This document shows positions 46,974-55,261 of a DNA stretch of 64,000 bases, piece after piece (positions within the stretch are counted from its first letter, which is position 1; each line of letters starts with the position of its first letter). The DNA comes from an uncultured Coprococcus sp. (lineage in GTDB: Bacteria; Bacillota; Clostridia; Lachnospirales; Lachnospiraceae): assembly GCA_947626675.1 (NCBI GenBank), contig CANQTC010000013.1:1-64000 (forward strand), written 5' to 3'. Position numbers and translations under genes: made by a program. The notes below the pieces were generated by a model that was given only the letters and a program-made list of their open reading frames with translations, did no database searches and was not told the DNA's origin.

Positions 46974-47759
46974 TCATGTAATAACCTTTACAGGACACTT
47001 CTGCTTACATACTCCGCAGTTATTACATTTTTCAGCATCGATATGCGCCAGATTCTTTTCTATCGTTATTGCCGAAGCTTCACAGTTCTTCGCACAAAGT
47101 GAACATCCTATACAGCCTGTACTGCATGCCGACTTCACATCAAGTCCCCTGTCATGGGAATTACATCTGACGAGATGCTCTGCATCATATGGGACAAGCT
47201 CTATCAGCTTTCTCGGACACACATCAATACATTTTCCGCATGCTTTACATTTCTCTTTATTAATGACTGCGATTCCATCTATAATCTCAATCGCATCAAA
47301 TTCACATACGGCTTTACACGAACCATATCCCGTACATCCATATGTACAGGCCTTCGGCCCGCCATTCGGATTATTCTGTGCCAGTATGCAGCTTTTTGGT
47401 CCTATATATTCATATACGTTTTTTGCCTTTTCGCAGTCGCCTGCACATTTAACAAAAGCCACATATCTTACACTTTCAACATTCTCAATCCCAAGCGCCT
47501 CACTGATTGCATCAGCCACAGCTTCACCGCCCACAGGACATGCTGACGGCGGCATTTCTCCCTTTGCAATAGCCGCTGCAAGGCCATCGCATCCGGGAAA
47601 ACCACATCCCCCGCAGTTATTGCCCGGCAGAAGCTCCCTTACAGCCACTTCTTTGGGGTCTATTTCTACTTTAAATTTCTCTCCTGCAACGCCGAGGAGA
47701 ATCCCTATTACAATTCCTACACCGCATACGACAGCCGCTGCGATTATTATCTCCGTCAT
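46974..47759 (-). CDS. rnfB: Rnf complex subunit B (ferredoxin-type)
   Basis: 261 residues: one N-terminal helix, the Fe-S domain LLPGNNCGGCGFPGCDGLAA, then four clusters of Cys motifs including CKACGKCIDVCP, CIGCSLCAKNCE and CNNCGVCKQKCP. RnfB is the likely entry point for ferredoxin electrons into the Rnf complex, which couples ferredoxin:NAD+ oxidoreduction to ion pumping. AGGAGG precedes the ATG. Last gene of the rnfC-DG-E-A-B cluster. Confidence 0.97.
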   Translation of the reverse strand: MTEIIIAAAVVCGVGIVIGILLGVAGEKFKVEIDPKEVAVRELLPGNNCGGCGFPGCDGLAAAIAKGEMPPSACPVGGEAVADAISEALGIENVESVRYVAFVKCAGDCEKAKNVYEYIGPKSCILAQNNPNGGPKACTYGCTGYGSCKAVCEFDAIEIIDGIAVINKEKCKACGKCIDVCPRKLIELVPYDAEHLVRCNSHDRGLDVKSACSTGCIGCSLCAKNCEASAITIEKNLAHIDAEKCNNCGVCKQKCPVKVIT

Positions 47760-47772
47760 TTATCAGCACCTC

Positions 47773-48345
47773 CTATATCAAACCGGCGAAACCAAAGAAG
47801 GCAATAGCCATAAGCCCTGACGTAATAAGAACAATCGGTGTTCCCTTAAAGGACTCAGGTATCGGACTATATGCGAGCTTCTCCCGTATTCCCGCAAGGA
47901 TTACAATCGCCAGTGTGAAACCGACAGCAGAACCAAATCCATTTACAATGCTTTGAAAGATTGTATAACCTTCCTGCACATTTGATATTGCAATACCGAG
48001 TACCGCACAGTTTGTTGTTATCAGTGGCAGATATACGCCAAGTGATTCATAAAGCGGCTTTATCTTCTTCTTTAAAAACATTTCAACAAACTGAACAAGC
48101 GCTGCGATAACAAGAATAAATACGATGGTATTTAAGTATTCAAGCCCAAGTTTTTTTAATATTCCATAATATATCATGCTCGTTGCTGCAGAAGCAATCG
48201 TCATAACAAATATAACGGCGGCGCCCATACCTGTAGCAGTTTTTACATTCTTGGATACTCCGAGGAAAGGACAAAGTCCTAAAAACTGACTCAGGATTAC
48301 ATTATTGACAAGTGCTGCCCCTATGGCAAGTAATAATATATTCAT
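47773..48345 (-). CDS. rnfA: Rnf complex subunit A
   Basis: 190 residues, six helices, with NNVILSQFLGLCPFLGVSKN and PLITTNCAVLGIAI, conserved in RnfA/NqrE where paired Cys coordinate a membrane-embedded Fe-S cluster with RnfE. Its start overlaps the rnfE stop by four bases. Confidence 0.97.
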   Translation of the reverse strand: MNILLLAIGAALVNNVILSQFLGLCPFLGVSKNVKTATGMGAAVIFVMTIASAATSMIYYGILKKLGLEYLNTIVFILVIAALVQFVEMFLKKKIKPLYESLGVYLPLITTNCAVLGIAISNVQEGYTIFQSIVNGFGSAVGFTLAIVILAGIREKLAYSPIPESFKGTPIVLITSGLMAIAFFGFAGLI

Positions 48346-49460
48346 GATTGTTTTCCTCCCTTTCCGTTGTTTTTCTTTTTCTTCCTGCTGTTTCGGCTAT
48401 TTGGAACAGATACGTCAGCTTCGGCTTTAACATTTTCCGCTTCCGCTTCCGGAACTTCAATCGGCTTTACCATCCCCGGGTTTGCCTCATGGTATCTGGC
48501 TATCTTGTTCATTATGGACTTTATCTCAATTCCGTTTTCCTGATGAAAGCCATTTTCTTCCGCCGAAACCTTCTGCGCTTCCTCCGGCTTTGACTCATCT
48601 TCCGAAGCTTTTAAAACCTCCTCCGGCTTTGATTTTTCCGCCGAAGTGTTTGGAACTTCCTCTTGTTTCGGCTCTCCCTTCAAAGGCTTCTGAAGCGCTG
48701 CTTTATTTTCATTGCTTTCTGCAAATATTTTTCCGCCACACATAAGATTGGTACAGCCTGCACACGACTCCGGCTTACAGGATACCGGTGTTCTGCTATC
48801 TGAAAGCGCCTGTTTCTTTGCAGTTTTCTTATTAATAAATGCGATGATAAAAGCAAGCACAAAGAATGCTCCGGGTGCAAGTACAAATATCGTAACAGGC
48901 GTATACAAGCCAAGTACATCACCTATGGCTTTAAAAATACCCGACGAATGCTGCAATAAGTTGTCATCCCCCAATATCTGGTAACCAAATACACAGCCTT
49001 TTCCAAGCAATTCTCTGAAAGCGCCTATAACCGTAAGACCAATTGTAAAACCAAGTCCCATACCCATCCCATCAAACATCGATGGAAGCGGCTTATTCTT
49101 TGATGCGTAACTCTCCGCGCGCCCAAGTATAATACAGTTTACGACAATCAGCGGTATGTATATTCCAAGACTGGCATTAAGTGATGGCAGATACGCCTGC
49201 ATTAAAAATTGTATCACTGTCACAAATGAAGCTATGATTACTATAAATGAAGGTATTCTGACCTTATCTGGAATAACCTTTCTAAGCAACGATATCACGA
49301 AATTGCTGAGTATCAGTATACATGTTGTTGAAAGCCCCATACCTGCGCCATTGATGGCGGATGAGGTAACTGCAAGTGTCGGACACATCCCAAGCATCTG
49401 GACAAAAGTTGGATTTTCTTTCACAATTCCATTATATAAACGTTCTGTACATTTATTCAT
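48342..49460 (-). CDS. rnfE: Rnf complex subunit E with C-terminal extension
   Basis: 372 residues; ordinary RnfE is about 200-230. Residues 1-210 are standard RnfE (FVQMLGMCPTLAVTSSAING; PLIVVNCIILGRAESYASKN). Beyond the last helix comes a tail of about 160 residues: a four-Cys element (CKPESCAGCTNLMCGG), two acidic imperfect repeats (KSKPEEVLKASED / ESKPEEAQKVSAEE), and a Lys-rich end. The tail should be cytoplasmic. It might bind a metal or Fe-S cluster; that is inference. GGGGG precedes the ATG, two bases after the rnfDG stop. Confidence 0.93.
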   Translation of the reverse strand: MNKCTERLYNGIVKENPTFVQMLGMCPTLAVTSSAINGAGMGLSTTCILILSNFVISLLRKVIPDKVRIPSFIVIIASFVTVIQFLMQAYLPSLNASLGIYIPLIVVNCIILGRAESYASKNKPLPSMFDGMGMGLGFTIGLTVIGAFRELLGKGCVFGYQILGDDNLLQHSSGIFKAIGDVLGLYTPVTIFVLAPGAFFVLAFIIAFINKKTAKKQALSDSRTPVSCKPESCAGCTNLMCGGKIFAESNENKAALQKPLKGEPKQEEVPNTSAEKSKPEEVLKASEDESKPEEAQKVSAEENGFHQENGIEIKSIMNKIARYHEANPGMVKPIEVPEAEAENVKAEADVSVPNSRNSRKKKKNNGKGGKQS

Positions 49461-49462
49461 GC

Positions 49463-51031
49463 CTAGTTGCCCCCTTTCAGTTCGTTTACAAACGCAAGTC
49501 CTGCATTGACCGCATTGACAACACCATTTGTCGTTATGGTTGCACCGCTTAAAGCATCTATCTCGTTATCTTTTGAAGCGCCCTGCTTTGTATATTCAAA
49601 TTTTTCTACTGCCTTATCTGCAAATTGTGATTTGAAGCTGTCTGTATCAGCCTCCATACCAAGTCCTGCTGTTTCATTTAATGTCAGGAAGGAGATTCCG
49701 TTTGTCACGCCATCCTTTGTCACGCCCATCGCAAGCTGCATATAGCCGTCATACCCTTCATGAGAATTGATAACAAGCACATAACCGATATCGTTTCCGG
49801 ATTGGTCTTTTGCAGTAACAACTTCTTCTATATCGCACTTATAACCTTGTTCGCTTAGATATTCAGATGCCTGCTGCTTATCAAAGTCAAGTACATCAAA
49901 GCCTGCAGCATCTGCATATACCTCTTTATATGCTTCTTCCTTCGCCTTTTGGTTTGCGTCAGCAATTGGCTGTTTTGTAACTTTTTGCACATAAGCAAGC
50001 GCCACTCCCGATATCACTGTAATAATCAATATGGCAACGGTCGCGATAATTATGGATTTAACATCCATTTTCTTTTTGTTTCCTGAATTTGCTTCCCCTT
50101 CTGCACCTTCGCCAAACGCCTTTGGCTGAGTAACTCTTTCAATCAGCGGAACAAGAAGATTTGAAAATATAATCGCATAGGATACGCCCTCTGCCGAACC
50201 GCCATATATTCGGAACAGGAATGTCAGGATACCCAGAATCATACCAAATAAAACCTTGCCATTTGGTGTGATAGGCGATGTTACATAATCTGTTGCCATA
50301 AAGAACGCGCCAAGCATCAAACCGCCGCCGCAAAGCTCTGCCGCCAGATATGATATATCCCATCCTCTGCCTGCTGATACTGCGTATATCATGATACAGA
50401 CCGCAAATGTTCCGATATAGGTAAGCGGAATCGTCAGTTTAATAATCTTTCTTGCCACAAGATAAATTGCGCCGATAAGGATACAGATAACAGAAGTCTC
50501 TCCGATTGTTCCGGCTGTATTTCCAATGAACATATCGGATACATTGACCGTTCCGCCGCTTTTTAATACTGCAAGCGGTGTCGCTGCCGTCACACCGTCA
50601 TATGTAAAGGTTGTCATCTGGCCTGTAAAGGATATCAGCAGAAAACACCTTGCGCCAAGTGCAGGGTTCATAAAGTTATATCCCAGTCCGCCAAATAACT
50701 GTTTTACAATAATAATTGCAAATGCACTTCCAAGTATCGCCATCCAGACAGGAACTTCCGGGGACAGGTTCAACGCCAAAAGCAAACCCGTAACGGCCGC
50801 GCTCCAATCATTTATCGTCGTTTTTCTTTTCAATATCGTTTCAATCGCCCACTCAAAAAATACGCATGAAACAACACATGTTAATATTAATATAAAGGCA
50901 TTTGTCTTAAAATTGATTACCCCAAATACTGCTGCCGGAAGTAATGCAATAATAACATCAAGCATGATGCCTGCTGTTGTCTTTTTATCCCTTACATGAG
51001 GGGATGATGAAATTTTAAATGTATTTTCCAT
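49463..51031 (-). CDS. RnfD-RnfG fusion protein
   Basis: 522 residues joining two normally separate subunits. Residues 1-315 are RnfD (SSPHVRDKKTTAGIMLDVII; FMNPALGARCFLLISF; DGVTAATPLA with the flavin-accepting Thr at 151). After a linker (GEGAEGEANSGNKKK) residues 325-522 are RnfG: one helix (IIIATVAILIITVISGVALA), a DUF/FMN-binding domain and the covalent FMN site SGATITT at 495-501, target of ApbE. There is no stop or start signal between the halves. GAGGGG precedes the ATG. Position between rnfC and rnfE matches the standard clostridial order C-D-G-E-A-B. Confidence 0.95.
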   Translation of the reverse strand: MENTFKISSSPHVRDKKTTAGIMLDVIIALLPAAVFGVINFKTNAFILILTCVVSCVFFEWAIETILKRKTTINDWSAAVTGLLLALNLSPEVPVWMAILGSAFAIIIVKQLFGGLGYNFMNPALGARCFLLISFTGQMTTFTYDGVTAATPLAVLKSGGTVNVSDMFIGNTAGTIGETSVICILIGAIYLVARKIIKLTIPLTYIGTFAVCIMIYAVSAGRGWDISYLAAELCGGGLMLGAFFMATDYVTSPITPNGKVLFGMILGILTFLFRIYGGSAEGVSYAIIFSNLLVPLIERVTQPKAFGEGAEGEANSGNKKKMDVKSIIIATVAILIITVISGVALAYVQKVTKQPIADANQKAKEEAYKEVYADAAGFDVLDFDKQQASEYLSEQGYKCDIEEVVTAKDQSGNDIGYVLVINSHEGYDGYMQLAMGVTKDGVTNGISFLTLNETAGLGMEADTDSFKSQFADKAVEKFEYTKQGASKDNEIDALSGATITTNGVVNAVNAGLAFVNELKGGN

Positions 51032-51046
51032 GTTTTATGCCCCTCC

Positions 51047-52372
51047 TTATTTCTTCTTATTTGCCAGAATACGTTTTCTGGTTCCTGCGATGGTCTGTGT
51101 AAGATGCCTTTTGGCCGGACAGATATATGAGCAGCAGCCGCACTCACAACACTCCATACCATTATGCTTTAAAAACTGCTCGATATCCCCATGTTCCGCA
51201 TATTTTGCCAACAGGGAAGGAACAACGCGTCCCGGACACACCTCTACACATCTTCCACACCGGATACAATTTGTCGGCTCAAGTGATGCGACCTCATCGC
51301 GGCTCATACAAAGAAGTGCGGAAACACCCTTTGTACATGGAACATCAAGTGAATAAACAGCCTTTCCCATCATCGGCCCGCCTGAAATTATCTTTTCCGG
51401 CATAATACCGTCTTTAAAACCGCCTGCCGCATCAATCAGTTCACGAAGATTCGTACCGGTTCTGACAAGCAGATTGCATGGGTTCTCAATTGCATCTCCG
51501 GTTATGGTAACAATTCTGCTAATCAGGGGTTTTCCTTCTATTACTGCCTCATATATGGAATAGATTGTATCTACATTGTGAACAATACAGCCTGCATCAG
51601 CAGGCAGCATTTTAGAATTCACATATCTGCCGGTATTGGCATATATAAGCTGTCTTTCTGCCCCCTGCGGGTATTTTGTTTTTAACGTATTGACCGTTAT
51701 TTTATCATTATCTTTTAATTTATCAGTCAGAAGCTTTATCGCTTCGGGCTTGTTATCTTCTATTGCAATGATTCCTTTTGCATTGTCAAAGAGATTGATG
51801 CATATCTGAAGTCCCAGAATCAGCTTATCTGCCGCCTCCATAATCCGTCTGTAATCAGAAGTCAGATAGGGCTCACATTCTGCTCCATTTACAATGATAT
51901 AATCAATTTTATCTTCATTTTTAGGTGATAACTTTACATTTGCAGGAAACCCGGCCCCGCCCATTCCGACGATACCGGCTTCTTTTATGATATCCTTTAT
52001 ATCTTCTCTATACAAAGTGGACAAATCCATGACATTTGCAGAAAAATCGATTTCTTCAAACAGACCATCATTTTCAATGATAATGGAATTTACCTTTGCG
52101 CCTCCGGCTGTAAGTCTTGGCTCTATCGCCTTTACTGTACCGGAAATGGACGAATGTATATTTGCGGATACAAATCCACCTGCTTCGGCAATCTTCTGTC
52201 CCACGAGAACCCTGTCCCCTTTTTTGACAATCGGTGATGCGGGAGCGCCTATGTGCTGGCTTAACGGATATACACAGTCGCCTTTCGGCAGGTATTCTTT
52301 TACGGGTTTTTCCATCGTGAGTTCTTTGCCTTCATAGGGGTGAATACCGCCTGAAAAAGTAAATAATCCCAT
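51047..52372 (-). CDS. rnfC: Rnf complex subunit C (NADH-binding)
   Basis: 441 residues: N-terminal barrel (GGIHPYEGKELT, HIGAPASPIVKKGDRVLVGQ), the flavin/NADH domain (GIVGMGGAGFPANVKLSPKN; VNGAECEPYLTSDYR), and two 4Fe-4S motifs (CIRCGRCVEVCPGR, CCECGCCSYICPAK). It exchanges electrons with NAD(H). AGAGG precedes the ATG. First subunit gene of the rnf series. Confidence 0.97.
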   Translation of the reverse strand: MGLFTFSGGIHPYEGKELTMEKPVKEYLPKGDCVYPLSQHIGAPASPIVKKGDRVLVGQKIAEAGGFVSANIHSSISGTVKAIEPRLTAGGAKVNSIIIENDGLFEEIDFSANVMDLSTLYREDIKDIIKEAGIVGMGGAGFPANVKLSPKNEDKIDYIIVNGAECEPYLTSDYRRIMEAADKLILGLQICINLFDNAKGIIAIEDNKPEAIKLLTDKLKDNDKITVNTLKTKYPQGAERQLIYANTGRYVNSKMLPADAGCIVHNVDTIYSIYEAVIEGKPLISRIVTITGDAIENPCNLLVRTGTNLRELIDAAGGFKDGIMPEKIISGGPMMGKAVYSLDVPCTKGVSALLCMSRDEVASLEPTNCIRCGRCVEVCPGRVVPSLLAKYAEHGDIEQFLKHNGMECCECGCCSYICPAKRHLTQTIAGTRKRILANKKK

Positions 52373-52475
52373 TTATATACCTCTTTTCTATATGTTAATT
52401 GTACCGGATTTCACCGGACACTGATTTCATCTTTATTTATAATAATACTTATATCCTTCAAAAACAACCAAAACA

Positions 52476-53024
52476 TTATCCGGAAAGCTTTACACTTTTG
52501 GAGATAAGTGCGGCAGCTAAGCCTGTGATAACACCAGTTATTGTGCCTGATATCAGGAGTATTGGCGTATATAACATAATGTTCTGATTTTCCATCATCA
52601 TGGCGGCTGTTATCAATTGTCCGATATTGTGCGCAATGCCGCCGCATATGCTTACGCCTGTTACGCCGAACAGCTTTGTTTTATGTATAATTTTCATGAT
52701 AAATATACTAAGGGCAGCTCCGGCAAAGCTATATATCATAAGGGATAAGTTACCGAACAGTAATGTGGTAAGACATATACGGGCAATGGATACAAGTACT
52801 GCATCGGAAATCCCCATCTGCGTAAGAACGATAATCGTAACGATATTGGCAAGTCCCAGTTTTATTCCGGGTATGGCAGCATCTATCGGAATCAAGGTTT
52901 CCATATAGGAAAAGATAAGCGCTACCGTTGTAAACATACCAAGTAAGGCTATCCGCTTTGCACTTCTCCTGTTATGCATCTGACTATATTCATTTTTTTT
53001 CCCTGATTTTTTCCCTCTGCTCAT
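52476..53024 (-). CDS. Gx transporter family protein (HepI-like membrane protein)
   Basis: 182 residues with five or six helices and a basic N-terminus; ALLGMFTTVALIFSYMETLIP and LGLANIVTIIVLTQMG followed by GGIAHNIGQLITA match the Gx transporter family (often mis-named heptaprenyl diphosphate synthase component I). The family recurs beside ApbE, NusG-II and Rnf/FMN-binding genes and is thought to support extracellular electron or flavin handling. AGGGGCGGAAG precedes the ATG, ten bases after the NusG-II gene. Confidence 0.85.
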   Translation of the reverse strand: MSRGKKSGKKNEYSQMHNRRSAKRIALLGMFTTVALIFSYMETLIPIDAAIPGIKLGLANIVTIIVLTQMGISDAVLVSIARICLTTLLFGNLSLMIYSFAGAALSIFIMKIIHKTKLFGVTGVSICGGIAHNIGQLITAAMMMENQNIMLYTPILLISGTITGVITGLAAALISKSVKLSG

Positions 53025-53033
53025 CTTCCGCCC

Positions 53034-53393
53034 CTATCGTACATCATATTCATTTTCTTCACCACCTGATATCTCTATGACAAGTTTATGCGGTACACAT
53101 ACGATATTATCTCCTTTTTTGGATATATGTCCCATATGGACACACAACTTATCAGGACAATCGGCATCCCTTATATATGCTTCGCCATTTTCTATTATGA
53201 CTACGTTTGTCCCTGTCTGTGTCTCTGCTGTATATGTAGTGTCATCGGAAAGGGGAAGTCTGTTTATCCGTTTGCCATCTACATATATATCCGCATAGCC
53301 GCCCGGTTTTCTAAAAAACTTCATACAAATCAGGCTGATGAAACCAATCGCAATGATAATGCCTGCTAATATAAAATCTCTTTTTTTAATCAT
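53034..53393 (-). CDS. NusG domain II-containing protein
   Basis: 119 residues: an N-terminal membrane anchor (FILAGIIIAIGFISLICMKF) then an extracytoplasmic NusG domain II fold ending DADCPDKLCVHMGHISKKGD with a CVPHKL motif. The C..H and C pattern is typical of this family, which accompanies ApbE-linked flavinylation systems. Its start overlaps the apbE stop by four bases. Confidence 0.9.
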   Translation of the reverse strand: MIKKRDFILAGIIIAIGFISLICMKFFRKPGGYADIYVDGKRINRLPLSDDTTYTAETQTGTNVVIIENGEAYIRDADCPDKLCVHMGHISKKGDNIVCVPHKLVIEISGGEENEYDVR

Positions 53394-54463
53394 TCTTCCA
53401 CCTTATAATCATCACATTTTAGTGTAAACGAAGCCTTCAGTCCTTCCGTTACATATACATTCATATCCTTATCAATCAAAACGGCTTCTGCATGATAACG
53501 TTCTATCAAAGAAACGGCCTTCTCCTTCCCTAGCAGCATCGCAAGCGTGGATAATCCGTCACTGACAAGCCCGTTATCACATACGATTGTTGCCGATATC
53601 ATACCGGTATCAGCGGGATAACCGGTCAATGGATTCAGGATATGATGATACCTTTTTCCATCCTTTTCAAAATATTTTTCATAATCACCTGATGTCGACA
53701 TAAATAACGCTTTCCCCTCTGTATTCAGCTCGATAACACCCATGATATCTCCTGTTTCCCCTCTTGGGCTGCGTATTCCTAGCTTATAACTGCTTTTATC
53801 CGGTTTATCGCCATATACAACGATACTTCCGCCTATGGAAATACAGGCTCCTGTTATATCGCTTTCTTTCAGATATTCATAAACCTTATCACATCCGATA
53901 CCCTTGCCTACTGCGCCTAAATCGATTGACATATCCGCTTCTTTTATTATTATATCAAACGCCCCATCTTCTGACGCTGCGATATCAACCCTATCCATAT
54001 CAACCTTTTTCTGCGCTTCTTTTATATTCTGCTTATCGGGGACAACATTTTTTCCATCCTCAATCCCCCAAAGCGCTGCCAATGGTCTTATTGTCGCATC
54101 AAGCAGCTTTTCTCCATTGATATATAACTCTTTTACTTTATTGATGTAATTTCCAAGTTCATAACTGACTTTATAAGCTTCTCCTGCCCTGTATTCATGA
54201 TTCAGCTTCCATACCGCTGAATTTTCTGCCCTCCAGGATATCTCTTCATTCTCCAATCGGTCAAGGAGTCCCTTTATATCATCTGTACAGGTTTGACTGC
54301 CCCCATATATCGTAATGTTCAGCACAGTACCCATCGTGAAATCTGTTTTTTTATATTCCGCCATTTTTGATTTTCTTTTTCCACCTGCTATTATCATACA
54401 AATGACAAATCCTATCAACAGGCAGATAATAACAATCGTTATGCCCTTTTTTGCTTTCTCCAT
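53390..54463 (-). CDS. apbE: FAD:protein FMN transferase
   Basis: 357 residues with an N-terminal membrane anchor (about 8-27) and the ApbE domain: FTMGTVLNITIYG, SWRAENSAVWKLN, IDLGAVGKGIGCDKVYEYL, ACISIGGSIVVYG and the metal/FAD site HHILNPLTGYPADTG. It transfers FMN from FAD to the Ser/Thr of extracytoplasmic FMN-binding domains; RnfD and RnfG encoded downstream are its obvious targets. The start at 54463 has GGGAG six bases upstream; the longer frame to 54499 is less likely. Confidence 0.95.
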   Translation of the reverse strand: MEKAKKGITIVIICLLIGFVICMIIAGGKRKSKMAEYKKTDFTMGTVLNITIYGGSQTCTDDIKGLLDRLENEEISWRAENSAVWKLNHEYRAGEAYKVSYELGNYINKVKELYINGEKLLDATIRPLAALWGIEDGKNVVPDKQNIKEAQKKVDMDRVDIAASEDGAFDIIIKEADMSIDLGAVGKGIGCDKVYEYLKESDITGACISIGGSIVVYGDKPDKSSYKLGIRSPRGETGDIMGVIELNTEGKALFMSTSGDYEKYFEKDGKRYHHILNPLTGYPADTGMISATIVCDNGLVSDGLSTLAMLLGKEKAVSLIERYHAEAVLIDKDMNVYVTEGLKASFTLKCDDYKVEE

Positions 54464-54524
54464 TGCAGACTCCCATATATTAAAATGAGACTGTTGCAAA
54501 ATCCTGAAACAGCCCCATCACGCT

Positions 54525-55151
54525 TTAACCTCTGTATAATGACAATATATCACCGGTATCAAAATACTTTGATGCGAAATCCTGATATACTGCATATTCT
54601 GTCATTACATATACGAACACATCTCCCTGCCCCTTTATTCCGTCGAGAGCGGAAGGTTCTATTGATATTGACATATCCTCCATACGAATTGCAAATGTAA
54701 ACCCTTCTGAAGTATAGGGATGAAAGAAATTCATAACATGAATCCATGTATCTTCACCAAGCTTCATATTCTTTATCTCCATACTGTTTCCTCTTGGAAT
54801 CTTCAGATATACATCCGCTGTTATATTGCTTCCGACCGACAGGGATATTGCTGTTCCTTCAGTTTTTGTCTTTATACTTTTCAGAATGGAAACTGCTTTC
54901 TCCGGTATGCCCGCATCTCCCGCTTTTTCTCTCTTTCCCATATATTTTTTTTCAAGAATGTTCATGCATTTAATAATCTTATTATCATTCGCAGGATTTG
55001 GCATAATACTGCTTACCTTATACGCATCTTCATTTTCTACTATCTCGTTAAATAAAAGACTTTTTACGTCATAAAACTTAGACAGTAACGCAGGCTTATA
55101 ATCCATATATTTGATTGCCGCCTTTATTTCATTCATATCTCTTTGTTCCAT
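54525..55151 (-). CDS. Unknown protein heading the apbE-rnf operon
   Basis: 208 residues, soluble, with no signal peptide or membrane helix. N-terminal half is helical and charged (EIKAAIKYMDYKPALLSKFY); C-terminal half looks beta-rich (GTAISLSVGSNITADVYLKI, GFTFAIRMEDMSISIEPSAL). I do not recognise the family. AGGAG precedes the ATG, and a good promoter lies upstream. It is 62 bases before apbE on the same strand, so it is likely cotranscribed with the flavinylation and Rnf genes. Confidence 0.75.
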   Translation of the reverse strand: MEQRDMNEIKAAIKYMDYKPALLSKFYDVKSLLFNEIVENEDAYKVSSIMPNPANDNKIIKCMNILEKKYMGKREKAGDAGIPEKAVSILKSIKTKTEGTAISLSVGSNITADVYLKIPRGNSMEIKNMKLGEDTWIHVMNFFHPYTSEGFTFAIRMEDMSISIEPSALDGIKGQGDVFVYVMTEYAVYQDFASKYFDTGDILSLYRG

Positions 55152-55226
55152 CTTCTTTATATCTCCTACTCTTAAGTTTTCGGCCGTTACAACCGGTCAG
55201 CCTTCAAACTGTATTTTCTCTATGTG

Positions 55227-55255
55227 ATTTTATAATATAGAAATACCAAAGTCAA
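55227..55255 (-). promoter_or_regulatory. Sigma-A promoter of the apbE-rnf operon
   Basis: On the minus strand TTGACT (55255-55250) and TAAAAT (55232-55227) are 17 bases apart, 76 bases before the start of the 208-residue gene. The -35 box lies seven bases past the stop codon of the preceding synthetase gene. Confidence 0.6.
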
Positions 55256-55261
55256 CAAACA

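Noticed and set aside
46771-47820. 349-codon open frame on the plus strand
   Set aside because: It lies antisense to rnfB, whose Fe-S motifs are unmistakable; the frame has no ribosome binding site and no recognisable domain.
55185-55200. Rex-type or other redox operator in the apbE-rnf leader (CCGTTACAACCGG)
   Set aside because: It does not match TTGTTAANNNNTTAACAA and its symmetry is poor.
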